Assembly: GCA_025869435.1 (NCBI GenBank)
Contig: JAOZVS010000058.1
Location: 18,780-82,779, forward strand
DNA length: 64,000 nt
From: Zavarzinia sp.
GTDB taxonomy: Bacteria > Pseudomonadota > Alphaproteobacteria > Zavarziniales > Zavarziniaceae
Direction of reading: 5' to 3'
Part shown: positions 1 to 10,379 of the stretch, piece by piece
Numbering within the stretch: the stretch's first letter is position 1
How the letters are laid out: every line of letters begins with the position of its first letter
Notes under the pieces: model-generated
What the model saw: only the letters and a program-made list of their open reading frames with translations
The model's database searches: none
What the model was told of the DNA's origin: nothing
Position numbers and translations under genes: made by a program

Positions 1-123
1 CAGACCCAGAACGCCATGATGCGCGACGCCGTGCAGCGCAGCCTCGAAGACCAGCAGATGGCCATGCTGGCGCGGCGTTACCTGCGCGATCTGCGCCGGA
101 CGGCGACGATCGAGGTCCGCTGA
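1..123 (+). CDS. surA: C-terminal end of a SurA-type periplasmic peptidyl-prolyl isomerase (partial)
   Basis: Forty in-frame codons run from the window edge to a TGA at 121-123 and end in 'LRDLRRTATIEVR', typical of the C-terminal helix of SurA-type chaperones (helix followed by 'RR.A.IE.R'). SurA is a periplasmic chaperone/peptidyl-prolyl isomerase for outer-membrane protein assembly. The gene lies 4 nt before pdxA and is followed by rsmA, the conserved surA-pdxA-rsmA order of many proteobacteria. The body of the gene lies outside the window, so the call rests mostly on context. Confidence 0.6.
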   Translation, partial: QTQNAMMRDAVQRSLEDQQMAMLARRYLRDLRRTATIEVR

Positions 124-127
124 CCCC

Positions 128-1132
128 ATGCCGGACCTCGCCCCGCTGGCCCTGACCTGCGGCGAGCCGGCGGGCATCGGGGCGGAAATCGCCCTCAAGG
201 CCTGGATCGAGCGCGGCGAGCATTCGCCGCGCTTCGTCCTTCTGGACCAGCCCGCCCGCCTTGCCCGTCTTGCCGAACGTCTCGGCCTCAACGTGCCGCT
301 GGCGCAGGTCGGCAGCCTGGCCGAGGTCGACGCCCAGCTTTTCGCCGAAGCCCTGCCGGTCCTGCCGCTCGAAGCCCCGATCCATGGCGAGGCGGGCCGG
401 GTGGACGAAGCCGACGCGCCCGCCATCGTCGAATCGATCACGCGGGCCGTGCGTCTTGCCCAGGCCGGCGAGGTCGCGGCCGTCGTCACCAATCCCATTC
501 GCAAGCAGTCGCTGAAAGCGGTCGGTCTCGACCATCCCGGCCATACGGAATTTCTCGCCGCCCTTGCCGGCGGTGGCGCCCGCTCGGTCATGATGCTGGC
601 CTCGCCGCGCCTCCGCGTCACGCTGGTCACGGTCCATGTGCCGCTGGCGGCGGTGCCCGGCCTCTTGTCGGTTCCGGCCATTCTCGAGGTCGCGCGGGCG
701 ACGGCGCGGGCGCTGCGCCAGGATTTCGCCATCGCCGCCCCTCGCCTCGCCGTCATCGGGTTGAACCCCCACGCGGGCGAGTCTGGCCTTCTCGGCCGCG
801 AGGAGATCGAGATCATCGCCCCGGCGATCGCCACCCTGCGGGCCGAGGGGATCGATGCCTTCGGCCCGGTGCCGCCCGATGCCGCCTTCCACGCCGCCGC
901 CCGCAACCGCTATGACGCCGCGATCTGCATGTATCACGACCAGGGCCTGATCCCGCTGAAGACCCTCGATTTCGACGAAGGGGTGAATGTCACCCTGAAC
1001 CTGCCCTTCGTCCGCACCTCGCCCGATCATGGCACCGCCCTCGATATCGCCGGCACCGGCAAGGCCAATCCGCAGAGCCTGATGTCCGCCCTCGCCATGG
1101 CCGCCGCCATGGCCAAGGCCCGCGCCGTATGA
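128..1132 (+). CDS. pdxA: 4-hydroxythreonine-4-phosphate dehydrogenase PdxA
   Basis: A 334-residue cytosolic enzyme of pyridoxal 5'-phosphate synthesis. It oxidises 4-phosphohydroxy-L-threonine with NAD(P)+, and the product condenses with deoxyxylulose phosphate through PdxJ. Family hallmarks are visible: 'CGEPAGIG' near the N-terminus, '[13 protein letters not shown]' and 'HPGHTEFLA' in the substrate site, '[10 protein letters not shown]', and the metal-site segment '[10 protein letters not shown]'. Length is normal. It starts 4 nt after surA and its stop overlaps the rsmA start (ATGA), so translation is probably coupled. Confidence 0.95.
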   Translation: MPDLAPLALTCGEPAGIGAEIALKAWIERGEHSPRFVLLDQPARLARLAERLGLNVPLAQVGSLAEVDAQLFAEALPVLPLEAPIHGEAGRVDEADAPAIVESITRAVRLAQAGEVAAVVTNPIRKQSLKAVGLDHPGHTEFLAALAGGGARSVMMLASPRLRVTLVTVHVPLAAVPGLLSVPAILEVARATARALRQDFAIAAPRLAVIGLNPHAGESGLLGREEIEIIAPAIATLRAEGIDAFGPVPPDAAFHAAARNRYDAAICMYHDQGLIPLKTLDFDEGVNVTLNLPFVRTSPDHGTALDIAGTGKANPQSLMSALAMAAAMAKARAV

Positions 1133-1965
1133 GCATCGACGACCTGCCCCCCTTGCGCGACGTGATCGCGCGCCATGGCCTTGCTGCGAAAAAGACGCTG
1201 GGCCAGAATTTCCTCCTCGATCTCAACATCACCGCGCGGATCGCCCGGGCGGCCGAAATCGTGCCCGGCGACCTTGTCTATGAAGTCGGCCCCGGCCCCG
1301 GCGGGCTGACCCGCGCCTTGCTCGCGGCAGGCGCGACGGTGGTCGCGGTCGAGCGGGACGAGCGCTGCCTGGAAGCCCTGGCGGAAATCGCCGCCGCCTA
1401 TGAGCCGGGCCGGCTGACCGTGATCCCGGGCGATGCCCTCGAGATCGACGAAGCGGCGGTGCTGGGCGGGCAGCCGGCGAAGATCGTCGCCAATCTGCCC
1501 TATAACGTCGGCACCGCCCTGCTCATCCGTTGGCTGTCGGCCGATCCCTGGCCGCCCTGGTGGCGCTCGCTCACCCTGATGTTCCAGCGCGAGGTGGCCG
1601 AGCGGCTGACCGCGGCACCGCGCGACGACGCCTATTCCCGTCTGTCGATCCTGGCGCAATGGCGGTGCCGGGTGCGCCATCATTTCGACCTGAACCCCAA
1701 GGCCTTCGTGCCGCCGCCCAAGGTCACCTCGACCGTCGTCGGCCTGTGGCCGATGGCGGCGCCCGAGCATGACTGCCGCCTGTCGTCGCTGGAGCGGGTG
1801 ACGGCCCAGGCTTTCGGCCAGCGCCGCAAGATGCTGCGCCAGAGCCTGAAGGGCCTCGGCATCCCGCCCGAGACCCTGCTGGAGACGGCGGGGATCGCCC
1901 CGACCGCGAGGGCCGAGGAACTCGGCATCGCGGAATTCGCCCGCCTCGCCCGGCAGTTGCCCTGA
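1129..1965 (+). CDS. rsmA: 16S rRNA (adenine(1518)-N6/adenine(1519)-N6)-dimethyltransferase
   Basis: A 278-residue KsgA/RsmA methyltransferase that dimethylates the two adjacent adenines in the 3'-terminal hairpin of 16S rRNA during 30S maturation. The N-terminus carries '[11 protein letters not shown]', then SAM motif I '[16 protein letters not shown]', and the catalytic motif IV 'NLPYNV' at about residue 125. The C-terminal basic region '[13 protein letters not shown]' is also typical. The start overlaps the pdxA stop by 4 nt, making it the last gene of the surA-pdxA-rsmA run. Confidence 0.96.
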   Translation: MSIDDLPPLRDVIARHGLAAKKTLGQNFLLDLNITARIARAAEIVPGDLVYEVGPGPGGLTRALLAAGATVVAVERDERCLEALAEIAAAYEPGRLTVIPGDALEIDEAAVLGGQPAKIVANLPYNVGTALLIRWLSADPWPPWWRSLTLMFQREVAERLTAAPRDDAYSRLSILAQWRCRVRHHFDLNPKAFVPPPKVTSTVVGLWPMAAPEHDCRLSSLERVTAQAFGQRRKMLRQSLKGLGIPPETLLETAGIAPTARAEELGIAEFARLARQLP

Positions 1966-1991
1966 AGATTGGATCCCGTCCGCTGCATGAC

Positions 1992-2027
1992 ACACCCGCC
2001 CGGGCGGCTGATGCCGGCCCGGGGTGT
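1992..2027 (+). terminator. Possible hairpin after rsmA
   Basis: An imperfect GC-rich inverted repeat, 'acacccgcccgggc' against 'ggcccggggtgt', lies between rsmA and the next gene. There is no T-run after it, so it may only be a weak terminator or an mRNA 3'-end stabiliser. Confidence 0.3.
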
Positions 2028-2060
2028 CGCTGTTAGGCTTGCCCGCCCTGCCCGGAAGCC

Positions 2061-3296
2061 TTGCCCGTGACCGTCCTGCCCGATGATGCCCTCCCCTTGT
2101 CGCTGCGCCGATCGCCGCCCTTCATCATGTTCTGGATATCGCGGGTGCTCGGCTCCCTCGCCTTCCAGATGTCGTCGGTCGCCTTCAGCTGGCTGATCTA
2201 CGATCTGACCGACAGCGCCTATCTCCTGGGATTGGCGGGGCTTGCCCAGTTCCTGCCCATGGTGCTGCTGACCTTCGTCGTCGGCTCGGTCGCCGATCGT
2301 TTCGACCGGCGGCGCATCGTCAGCCTGTCGCAGATCGTTCAGGGCCTGACCATCGCCGTGCTGACGGTCGGCACCGTGACCGGCCTGATGGGCGTTTCGG
2401 CGATTTTCACCGGGCTGGTCATCCTCGGCGCCGCCCGCACGTTCGAGCGGCCGGCCATGGCCGCCCTGCTGCCCGGTATCGTGCCCCTGTCGGTCCTGCC
2501 GCGCGCGGTCGCTGTTTCCTCCTCGGCGATGCAGACGGCGACCATCCTCGGCCCCTCGCTAGGCGGTCTCCTGTTCGCCTTCGGTGCCTATGTCCCGCTC
2601 GGCCTGTCCGCCCTTCTGTTCCTGTTTGCCGCCGTATCGCTCGTACCCCTGCGCCTGCGCGAGAAACCGCGCCCCGCCGAGCCCATGAGCCTGTCGACCG
2701 CCTTTCTCGGCCTGTCCTTCATCCGCCGGCGCCCGATCCTGCTGGGTGCCCTGTCGCTCGACATGGTGGCTGTGCTGCTGGGCGGCTTCACCGCGCTTCT
2801 GCCGATCTTCGCGCGCGATATCCTCCACGCCGGTCCCTGGGGCCTCGGGCTGCTGCGCGCGGCACCGGCCGTTGGCGCCGTGCTGATGTCCGTTTTCATC
2901 GATCGCCTGGATCTCGAGCGGGGCGTGGGCACCAAGCTCTTCGCCTCGGTCGTCGTCTTTGGCCTGTGCACCGTGATCTTCGCCGCCTCGACCAATCTTG
3001 CCCTGTCGATCGCCGCGCTGATCGTCCTTGGCGCCGCCGACAATATCTCGGTCGTGATCCGTCAGAGCCTCGTCCAGTTGTCGACACCCGACGACATGCG
3101 CGGCCGGGTCAATGCCGTGAATTCACTGTTCATCGGCGCCTCGAACCAACTGGGCGAATTCGAGTCCGGCATGACCGCGGGCCTGTTCGGCGTGGTCGAG
3201 GCCGGCATCATCGGCGGCATCGGCACGATCGCTGTCGCGATCGCCTGGATGCATCTGTTTCCCAGCCTGAGAAAGGCGGAAAGACTGGCGCCCTGA
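2061..3296 (+). CDS. MFS exporter, EntS-like (MFS_3) family
   Basis: A membrane protein of about 411 residues with 10-12 predicted transmembrane segments. The cytoplasmic loop 'GSVADRFDRRRIV' between TM2 and TM3 matches the MFS A-motif (GxxxDRxGRR). The C-terminal segment 'DDMRGRVNAVNSLFIGASNQLGEFESG' is characteristic of the MFS_3/EntS branch, which exports enterobactin and other small molecules. Start is TTG at 2061 or the in-frame GTG at 2067; neither has a strong Shine-Dalgarno. No siderophore genes are nearby, so the substrate is unknown. Confidence 0.85.
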   Translation: MPVTVLPDDALPLSLRRSPPFIMFWISRVLGSLAFQMSSVAFSWLIYDLTDSAYLLGLAGLAQFLPMVLLTFVVGSVADRFDRRRIVSLSQIVQGLTIAVLTVGTVTGLMGVSAIFTGLVILGAARTFERPAMAALLPGIVPLSVLPRAVAVSSSAMQTATILGPSLGGLLFAFGAYVPLGLSALLFLFAAVSLVPLRLREKPRPAEPMSLSTAFLGLSFIRRRPILLGALSLDMVAVLLGGFTALLPIFARDILHAGPWGLGLLRAAPAVGAVLMSVFIDRLDLERGVGTKLFASVVVFGLCTVIFAASTNLALSIAALIVLGAADNISVVIRQSLVQLSTPDDMRGRVNAVNSLFIGASNQLGEFESGMTAGLFGVVEAGIIGGIGTIAVAIAWMHLFPSLRKAERLAP

Positions 3297-3302
3297 GCCG
3301 CT

Positions 3303-4424
3303 TCAGGCGCTGCGACCGCGCGCCTCGACCGGCCAGATGTCGACCAGCGTGTCGCCGTCGAGGACGTGGATGACGTCGTGGAGGTTCACTGTCGGATCGC
3401 AATGCGGCGCCTGCAACCGCACGAGGCCGCCAAGGGGCAGGGCTGCGAAGATGGCGCCATGCTCGTCGCCCATGAAGGCGAATTCGCTGTCCGCAGGCGC
3501 GCCGGCGACAACCCGGGGCTTCGGCCCATCGGTGGCGAAGGATTTGTAACCGGCATCGACCGTGACGAAATCGGCGGTATTGGCGCTGATCACCCGGGCA
3601 TCGACGAAGAGCGCGGCGCGGAACGGCCCCGCGCTCCCGGCCTCCAGCGCGACCGCGTCATATTCGACATCCATGAAGACATAGGAACCGGCCTGCAACT
3701 CCGTCAGGACACCAAACCCGGCTTCCTGCGCGAATGTGCCGGTGCCGCCGCCGGTCAGCATGGGCGGCGGCAGGCCCTCGTCCCGCAGCATATCCGCCGC
3801 CGCCGCCATGTCGGCGAGGGCCATGCGGGCGATCTCGGCCCGTGTCGCGAAATCCTCGATATGCTGGGCATGGCCGGCATAGCATTGCAGCCCGGCGAAC
3901 CACAGGCCCGGCAGATTGGCGACCGTCCTCGCCAGCGCCGCCGCCGCCGCCGGCCCGGCAACGCCGGTCCGATGGATGCCGGGATCGATATCGACGACGG
4001 CACCGATGCGCACCCCGGCCCTGGTGGCCGCGGTGGACAGGGCCCTGGCCCCGGCGTCGCTGTCGACGGCCACCAGAAGCTCGGGCAACCGCGCGGCGAC
4101 GCCCGCCAGCCTTGCCAGTGCCGAGGCGCCGATCACCGGGGAGGTCACGAGCAGACTGCGCAACCCCGGGGTCGAGGCCAGCGCCTCCGCTTCGCCGGTC
4201 TTGGCGACGCAGAGACCGATGGCCCCCGCCGCCAGCTGGCGGGCCGCGATGGCCTGGCATTTGTGGGTCTTGGCATGGGGACGAAGGGCGAGGCCGGAGG
4301 CCCGCGCCGCCGCCGCCATGGCCGCCAGATTATGCTCGAATGCCGCGAGATCGAGCACCAGCGCCGGTGTCGCCAGGTCCGCCCGCCCCCCGGGGACGCC
4401 GATCAGGGCGCGGTTGGGATGCAT
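3303..4424 (-). CDS. D-threonine aldolase / D-serine dehydratase-type PLP enzyme
   Basis: A 373-residue fold-type III PLP enzyme of the DSD1/D-threonine aldolase family. The N-terminus has the PLP lysine motif 'RPHAKTHKC' at about residue 50; the C-terminal beta domain carries the metal-site signature 'LQAPHCDPTVN'. Family members cleave D-threonine or D-3-hydroxyaspartate, or dehydrate D-serine, and sequence alone does not choose between them. Start taken at ATG 4424; the ORF track runs upstream into the GNAT gene, which ends 2 nt before this start, so the two are probably co-transcribed. Confidence 0.85.
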   Translation of the reverse strand: MHPNRALIGVPGGRADLATPALVLDLAAFEHNLAAMAAAARASGLALRPHAKTHKCQAIAARQLAAGAIGLCVAKTGEAEALASTPGLRSLLVTSPVIGASALARLAGVAARLPELLVAVDSDAGARALSTAATRAGVRIGAVVDIDPGIHRTGVAGPAAAAALARTVANLPGLWFAGLQCYAGHAQHIEDFATRAEIARMALADMAAAADMLRDEGLPPPMLTGGGTGTFAQEAGFGVLTELQAGSYVFMDVEYDAVALEAGSAGPFRAALFVDARVISANTADFVTVDAGYKSFATDGPKPRVVAGAPADSEFAFMGDEHGAIFAALPLGGLVRLQAPHCDPTVNLHDVIHVLDGDTLVDIWPVEARGRSA

Positions 4425-4426
4425 CG

Positions 4427-4969
4427 CTATTCCGCCGCCAGGTCTTTGGCGCGCGGCAATTCCTTGTAGAAGAACACCGTGTCCTCCAGCCTGCCGGTCG
4501 AGGCGCGGGCATAGCGCGGCACCCGGCCGACCTCGGTCCAGCCCATGGCGCGATAGAGTTTCTCGCTCTTGTCGCCGGCCCTCGTGTCGAGGGTGAGCAG
4601 GGTTCGCCCTTCCTTCGCCGCCTGCGATTCGGCCACCACCATCAGGCGCTTGCCGACACCGTGCCGGCGCACCTCGAGGGCGACGATCAGCATGGCGATT
4701 TCCGCCCGGTGATTCTGGTTGGGTGTCGGAACGAGGTCGAGATAGACGCAGCCGACGAGGCGGTTGGCTTGTTCCGCGACGATCAGGATCCGCTGCCCAT
4801 GGGCGACACTCCCGGCCACTTCGGTCCAGAACGCCATGGCGTCGCCGAACTCCAGGGGCGCCATGAAGGAAACCGAAGCCCCCGCGTCCACCGCTTCGAC
4901 CAGAAGGTCGGCGAGAGCGGGAATGGCGGCCCAGGCTTCGGCCGCATCCAGGGTGCGAATTGTGATCAT
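4427..4969 (-). CDS. GNAT family N-acetyltransferase
   Basis: A cytosolic GNAT-fold protein of 180 residues. The acetyl-CoA loop appears as 'LEVRRHGVGKRLM' (R/Q-x-x-G-x-G), followed by 'LDTRAGDKSEKLYRAMGWTEVGRVPRYA', the usual beta5-alpha4 'Y..GW...G' ending. The ORF track begins at a TTG at 4996, but the ATG at 4969 ('MITIRTLD') is the better N-terminus. It is the first gene of a pair with the D-threonine aldolase-type enzyme. The acceptor substrate is unknown; similar small GNATs modify amines or amino acids. Confidence 0.82.
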   Translation of the reverse strand: MITIRTLDAAEAWAAIPALADLLVEAVDAGASVSFMAPLEFGDAMAFWTEVAGSVAHGQRILIVAEQANRLVGCVYLDLVPTPNQNHRAEIAMLIVALEVRRHGVGKRLMVVAESQAAKEGRTLLTLDTRAGDKSEKLYRAMGWTEVGRVPRYARASTGRLEDTVFFYKELPRAKDLAAE

Positions 4970-5050
4970 GCGGCACTCACAATAAACCGAACGCAAAAAT
5001 CATGGCTACGGTCGGTTCTTCCATTCATGACGGATATGGTACAAGGCCAA

Positions 5051-5476
5051 ATGACCAACCGCGCAACCGATTTCTTGCTCGACCCTCGCCTGGCCGCCGA
5101 CACGGTGACGCTGGGTGAGCTGCCGCTGTGCCGCGTCCTGATGATGAACGAGCGCCGCTACCCTTGGCTTATCCTTGTGCCGCGCCGCGCCGGCCTGGTC
5201 GAACTGCTGGATCTCGAACCGGATGAAGCCCGGATGCTCTGGGAGGAATTGCACCAAAGCATGGCTGCCCTGCGGGATCTGGGAACAAAAATCAACATGG
5301 GCGCCCTCGGCAACATGGTCCGCCAGTTGCACATCCATGTGATCGCGAGGACCGAGGGCGACCCGGCCTGGCCGGGTCCGGTCTGGAGCCATTCCCCGCG
5401 CGAGCCCTGGCCCGACCCGGCCGAATCGGCGGAAACGCTGCGTCGGCGCCTGAAATTGCCGCAGTGCGGCATTTGA
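5051..5476 (+). CDS. HIT domain protein
   Basis: A small histidine-triad-like nucleotide-binding protein of about 141 residues. 'WLILVPRRAGLVELLDL' and the triad-type segment 'QLHIHVIAR' (HxHxx in place of the full HxHxHxx) are visible, which places it in the HIT-like branch common in alphaproteobacteria. I chose ATG 5051, which has an AAGG just upstream; ATG 5027 in the same frame is possible and would add 8 residues. It is divergent from the GNAT gene and convergent with ackA, 10 nt away. Members hydrolyse nucleoside phosphoramidates or dinucleotides. Confidence 0.85.
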   Translation: MTNRATDFLLDPRLAADTVTLGELPLCRVLMMNERRYPWLILVPRRAGLVELLDLEPDEARMLWEELHQSMAALRDLGTKINMGALGNMVRQLHIHVIARTEGDPAWPGPVWSHSPREPWPDPAESAETLRRRLKLPQCGI

Positions 5477-5486
5477 GCGCAGCGCG

Positions 5487-6665
5487 CTAGGACAGCAGGG
5501 CCAGCGTCTCGGTGACGATGACCGCCTCTTCGTCGGTCGGAATGACGAAGCCGCTGATTCGGCTCTCGGCCGAGGTGATGCGAGGCCCGTTCGCCTCATT
5601 GGCAGCAGCATCGAGTTCGGCGCCAAGGAAACTCAGCCCCTCGATCACCCGGGCGCGCACGGGCGCGGCGTTCTCGCCGATCCCCGCCGTGAAGACGATG
5701 CCGTCCAGCCCGCCCAGCACCATCATCAGCGAGCCGATCTCGCGCAGGATACGGTGCACGAACAGATCGACCGCCTCGGCCGCCGCGGGCTCCGGCGAGG
5801 CCAGGAGATCGCGCATGTCGTTGGAAATGCCCGAGACGCCGAGCAAACCCGACTCGCGATAGAGCATGTCGGCGATCCGTGCCGGGCTGTAGCCCTTCTG
5901 TTCCATCAGATAGAGCACGACGCCGGGATCGATGGTGCCCGAGCGCGTGCCCATGACGAGACCGTCGAGCGCGGTGAAGCCCATGGTGGTGGCGACCGAC
6001 TTTTCGTTGTCCATCGCGCACATGCTGCAGCCGTTACCGAGATGGGCGACGATCACCTTGCCCCGCGCCCCCTCGCCCATGATCGGCGCCATGCGCCCGG
6101 CGATCGCCTGATAGGACAGGCCATGGAAGCCGTAACGGAACACGCCTTCGTCGATCAGGGCGCGCGGAATGCCGAACAGGCGCGCGACCCGGCTCTGTCC
6201 GAAGTGAAAGGCCGTGTCGAAACAGGCGACCTGCGGCAGATCGGGACGCAAGCCCTCCAGCGTGCGGATGGCCGCGAGATTATGCGGCTGGTGCAGCGGC
6301 GCCAGCGGCACCAGCGCCTCCAGCCGATCGAGCACGCTGTCATCGACGAGGATGGGCCTGTCGAATTCCAGCCCGCCATGCACCACCCGGTGTCCGGCGG
6401 CCAGAATGGGCCGCCCCGGCAGACGCTCAGCCGCGAGGGCGAGCAACAGGTCGAGGGCGTCTTCCTGCTCGTCCATCTGCTCGGGGGCGAGATGCATGGG
6501 GATGGCCTTGCCCTCGCCATCCTTCAGCTTGAAGGCGGGATGGCTGCCGATGCCGCTGATCGAGCCCTCATAGAGCGCCCTGCCCTTCACGTCGGCGATG
6601 CGGAACTTGACGCTGGACGAGCCGGCATTGATGACGAAGACGATACCCTCGGGATCGACCGTCAT
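5487..6665 (-). CDS. ackA: Acetate/propionate kinase
   Basis: A 392-residue ASKHA-fold kinase interconverting acetate + ATP and acetyl phosphate + ADP. Seen: 'VINAGSSSVKF' (phosphate-1), 'HRVVHGG', 'CFDTAFH', 'YGFHGLSYQ', 'HLGNGCSMCAM' and the C-terminal 'FTAGIGENA'. The ORF track runs 26 residues too far upstream; ATG 6665 gives the standard N-terminus. It follows the hydratase/phosphate acetyltransferase gene by 1 nt, so the two form an acyl-CoA/acyl-phosphate/acid module yielding ATP. Confidence 0.94.
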   Translation of the reverse strand: MTVDPEGIVFVINAGSSSVKFRIADVKGRALYEGSISGIGSHPAFKLKDGEGKAIPMHLAPEQMDEQEDALDLLLALAAERLPGRPILAAGHRVVHGGLEFDRPILVDDSVLDRLEALVPLAPLHQPHNLAAIRTLEGLRPDLPQVACFDTAFHFGQSRVARLFGIPRALIDEGVFRYGFHGLSYQAIAGRMAPIMGEGARGKVIVAHLGNGCSMCAMDNEKSVATTMGFTALDGLVMGTRSGTIDPGVVLYLMEQKGYSPARIADMLYRESGLLGVSGISNDMRDLLASPEPAAAEAVDLFVHRILREIGSLMMVLGGLDGIVFTAGIGENAAPVRARVIEGLSFLGAELDAAANEANGPRITSAESRISGFVIPTDEEAVIVTETLALLS

Positions 6666-6666
6666 G

Positions 6667-8058
6667 TCATTCACCCTTGGCGGGCGCGCAGCGCACCCGC
6701 AGGACGGCGAGGGCGGCCGAGGCGGCGCGGGCCGCCGGCCCATCGGCGCGACTGGTCAGGATGATCGGCACCCGGGCGCCGAGGACGATGCCCGCCGCTT
6801 CGCCGTCGGCGAGATAGCCCAGCTGCTTGGCGACCATGTTGCCGGATTCGAGATTGGGGCAGAGCAGGATGTCCGGTTGGCCCGACACCGGCGAGACGAT
6901 ATGCTTCGTCCGCGCCGCCTCGGCCGAGATCGCATTGTCGAATGCCAGCGGACCATCGACGATGCCGCCGGTGATCTGGCCTCGCTCGGCCATCTTGGAC
7001 AGGGCCGCCGCCTCGACGGTCGAGGGAATCTTGGACGTCACGGTCTCGACGGCGGAGAGGACGGCGACCTTGGGCGACTCGATCCCCAGCGCCAGCGCGA
7101 GGTCGATCGCATTCTGCGCGATGTCGCGCTTTTCCTCGAGGGTCGGGGCGATATTCACCGCCGCGTCGGTGACTGCCAGCAGCTTGGGGTAATTCGGCAC
7201 ATCCATGACGAAGACATGGGACAGGCGCCGGTCGGTGCGCAGGCCGCCCTTGTGGCCGACCACCGCGCCCATGATCTCGTCGGTGTGGAGGCTGCCCTTC
7301 ATCAGGCCCTCGACCTCGCCCGCCTGGGCCAGTTCGACCGCCATGTCGGCCGCGGCATGGGAATGCTCGACCGGGACGATGCGCATTCCCTCCAGCGAAA
7401 CCCCCATTTTTTCCGCGACGGCCCGGATGCGCGCCTCGGGGCCGACCAGCACGGGGTCGATCAGACCGAGGTCCCGGGCTTCGATCGCGCCGCCCAGCGA
7501 CGAAGCGTCGCAAGGATGCACGACGGCGACCTTCAGCGAGGGGAAGGTCACCGCCCGCTCGATCAGACCGGCCAGGCGCGCGCCCTTCCGCAACAGGCGG
7601 ATCTCGGGCAGGCCCATCGCCTCGCGGCGGATCTTCTCCTGCGGGGCAAGCACCTCGACGCTACCGGTCAGCACCGGATGCCCCGGGCTGGTCTCGCCTT
7701 CGACGCCGAGGACGACGCGGCGTCCCTCGGCCTTTTCCAGCACCTTGATCGTCAGCCGCAGCGTGTCGTCGAGCCCGACCGGCCGGCGGTATTCGAGACG
7801 CTGCGAAAGGATGATGGTCCCCGGCCCCGGCAATCTGGTACCGATCACCGCCGAGACCAGCGCCACGGCCCAGGGCGCCGGCGCGACGGGCTCGCCATAC
7901 CTGTGCGCGGAGGCGAAGGCAGGGTCGACGAGGAAGGGATTGAGGTCCCCGGTCAAGGATGTAAGGGTTGCGACATCCTCGCGGGTGAGGCGACGTTCGA
8001 TCACGGCGGCATCGCCGACGGACAGTTCGTCAAAGGGGCGGTTTTCGATCATCGTCAT
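6667..8058 (-). CDS. Bifunctional MaoC-like enoyl-CoA hydratase / phosphate acetyl(butyryl)transferase
   Basis: A 463-residue fusion. Residues 1-140 are a hotdog-fold MaoC hydratase ('LTSLTGDLNPFLVDPAFA' with the usual Asp...His dehydratase geometry). From about residue 165 there is a Pta/Ptb phosphotransacylase domain ('VVHPCDASSLGGAIEA', 'EGLMKGSLHTDEIM', 'GGIVDGPLAFDNAIS'). The C-terminal half would convert acyl-CoA to acyl phosphate, feeding the ackA product directly downstream. The stop is 1 nt from the ackA start. This fusion is known in alphaproteobacteria; whether the hydratase half is catalytic here cannot be read from the sequence. Confidence 0.9.
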   Translation of the reverse strand: MTMIENRPFDELSVGDAAVIERRLTREDVATLTSLTGDLNPFLVDPAFASAHRYGEPVAPAPWAVALVSAVIGTRLPGPGTIILSQRLEYRRPVGLDDTLRLTIKVLEKAEGRRVVLGVEGETSPGHPVLTGSVEVLAPQEKIRREAMGLPEIRLLRKGARLAGLIERAVTFPSLKVAVVHPCDASSLGGAIEARDLGLIDPVLVGPEARIRAVAEKMGVSLEGMRIVPVEHSHAAADMAVELAQAGEVEGLMKGSLHTDEIMGAVVGHKGGLRTDRRLSHVFVMDVPNYPKLLAVTDAAVNIAPTLEEKRDIAQNAIDLALALGIESPKVAVLSAVETVTSKIPSTVEAAALSKMAERGQITGGIVDGPLAFDNAISAEAARTKHIVSPVSGQPDILLCPNLESGNMVAKQLGYLADGEAAGIVLGARVPIILTSRADGPAARAASAALAVLRVRCAPAKGE

Positions 8059-8120
8059 GGGGCAAAGATTACCCCCGGCACGGTGACAACAAGAAGAACA
8101 AGATGCGGGAGCTGGACTAA

Positions 8121-8495
8121 ATGATAAAACTGATGGTCTGCATGAGGCGCCAGCCGGGCATGAGCCGGGAGCAGTTCCTGAAATACTGGCGTAATGTCCA
8201 CGGTCCCATGGCGGCCGAGCGGGCCAAGCTGCTGGGCATTCGCCGCTATGTCCAGAACGTGACGGCGCACGAGGAAATCTCCCAGGCCCTGACCGCCGCG
8301 CGCGGCACGCCCCAGCCCTATGACGGCATCGACGCGCTATACTGGGATTCGATCGGCGCCATGCTCGATCACCTGAGCACGCCCGAAGGCGGCCGTGCCG
8401 CTTCGGAGCTGTTCCTCGATCACATCAATTTCGTCGACTACAGCGACTCGCCCATCTTCATCGGCGAGGAAATCGACGTCTACAACGCGGCCTGA
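8121..8495 (+). CDS. EthD domain-containing protein
   Basis: A 124-residue small alpha/beta ferredoxin-like (dimeric alpha-beta barrel) protein. 'MIKLMVCMRRQPGMSREQF' followed by 'YWRNVHGP' is the EthD signature. EthD was first described with a cytochrome P450 for ether degradation; many stand-alone members have no proven role. It is divergent from the hydratase/Pta gene (62 nt) and ends just before a strong hairpin. Confidence 0.85.
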   Translation: MIKLMVCMRRQPGMSREQFLKYWRNVHGPMAAERAKLLGIRRYVQNVTAHEEISQALTAARGTPQPYDGIDALYWDSIGAMLDHLSTPEGGRAASELFLDHINFVDYSDSPIFIGEEIDVYNAA

Positions 8496-8501
8496 GCCGG
8501 T

Positions 8502-8525
8502 CCGGCCCCCGCGGACGGGGGCCGG
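8502..8525. terminator. Hairpin between convergent EthD and ettA genes
   Basis: A perfect 9-bp stem, 'ccggccccc' with 'gggggccgg', closes a 6-nt loop (gcggac) in the 38-bp gap between the convergent genes. It can serve either strand. No clear T-run follows on either side, so it may work as a weak bidirectional terminator or mRNA 3'-end structure. Confidence 0.5.
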
Positions 8526-8533
8526 GAGGCACC

Positions 8534-10216
<1,683 letters not shown>

Positions 10217-10339
10217 CGGCCCTGCCCTCTATTCGCTTAACATAGCTGGATTGGATTGACGCCCTTGTAGCCCAGCCGCCGGGGTGCCGCAATGGCAGGG
10301 GTTGATTTGCCATCTTCCGCGGACCATATTGCCAACGCT

Positions 10340-10367
10340 ATTGCGAACCATTTGCATGAATTTGCAT
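10340..10367. promoter_or_regulatory. Candidate Fur/Mur-type operator repeats before the iron-binding protein gene
   Basis: The stretch 'ttgcgaaccatttgcat' followed by 'gaatttgcat' contains three TGC(G/A)AA-like half-sites, forming overlapping inverted and direct repeats that resemble alphaproteobacterial Fur/Mur boxes (TGCAA...TTGCA). It lies immediately before the Shine-Dalgarno 'ggagga' (10369-10374) of the ferric-binding protein gene, so it would overlap the 5' untranslated region. The link to iron is inferred from site shape and gene type. Confidence 0.4.
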
Positions 10368-10379
10368 CGGAGGATCTGG

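Noticed and set aside
3734-5476. Long plus-strand ORF of 580 codons
   Set aside because: Only its last ~140 codons (HIT protein) are real; the rest is the antisense shadow of the D-threonine aldolase-type and GNAT genes.
6598-8124. 508-codon plus-strand ORF, plus other long antisense ORFs (12269-13627, 34593-36581, 39195-41057, 51874-54003, 55270-57396, 58924-60399)
   Set aside because: Each lies opposite a gene with clear family motifs and shows low-complexity Arg/Gly/His/Asp-rich translation typical of antisense frames in high-GC DNA.
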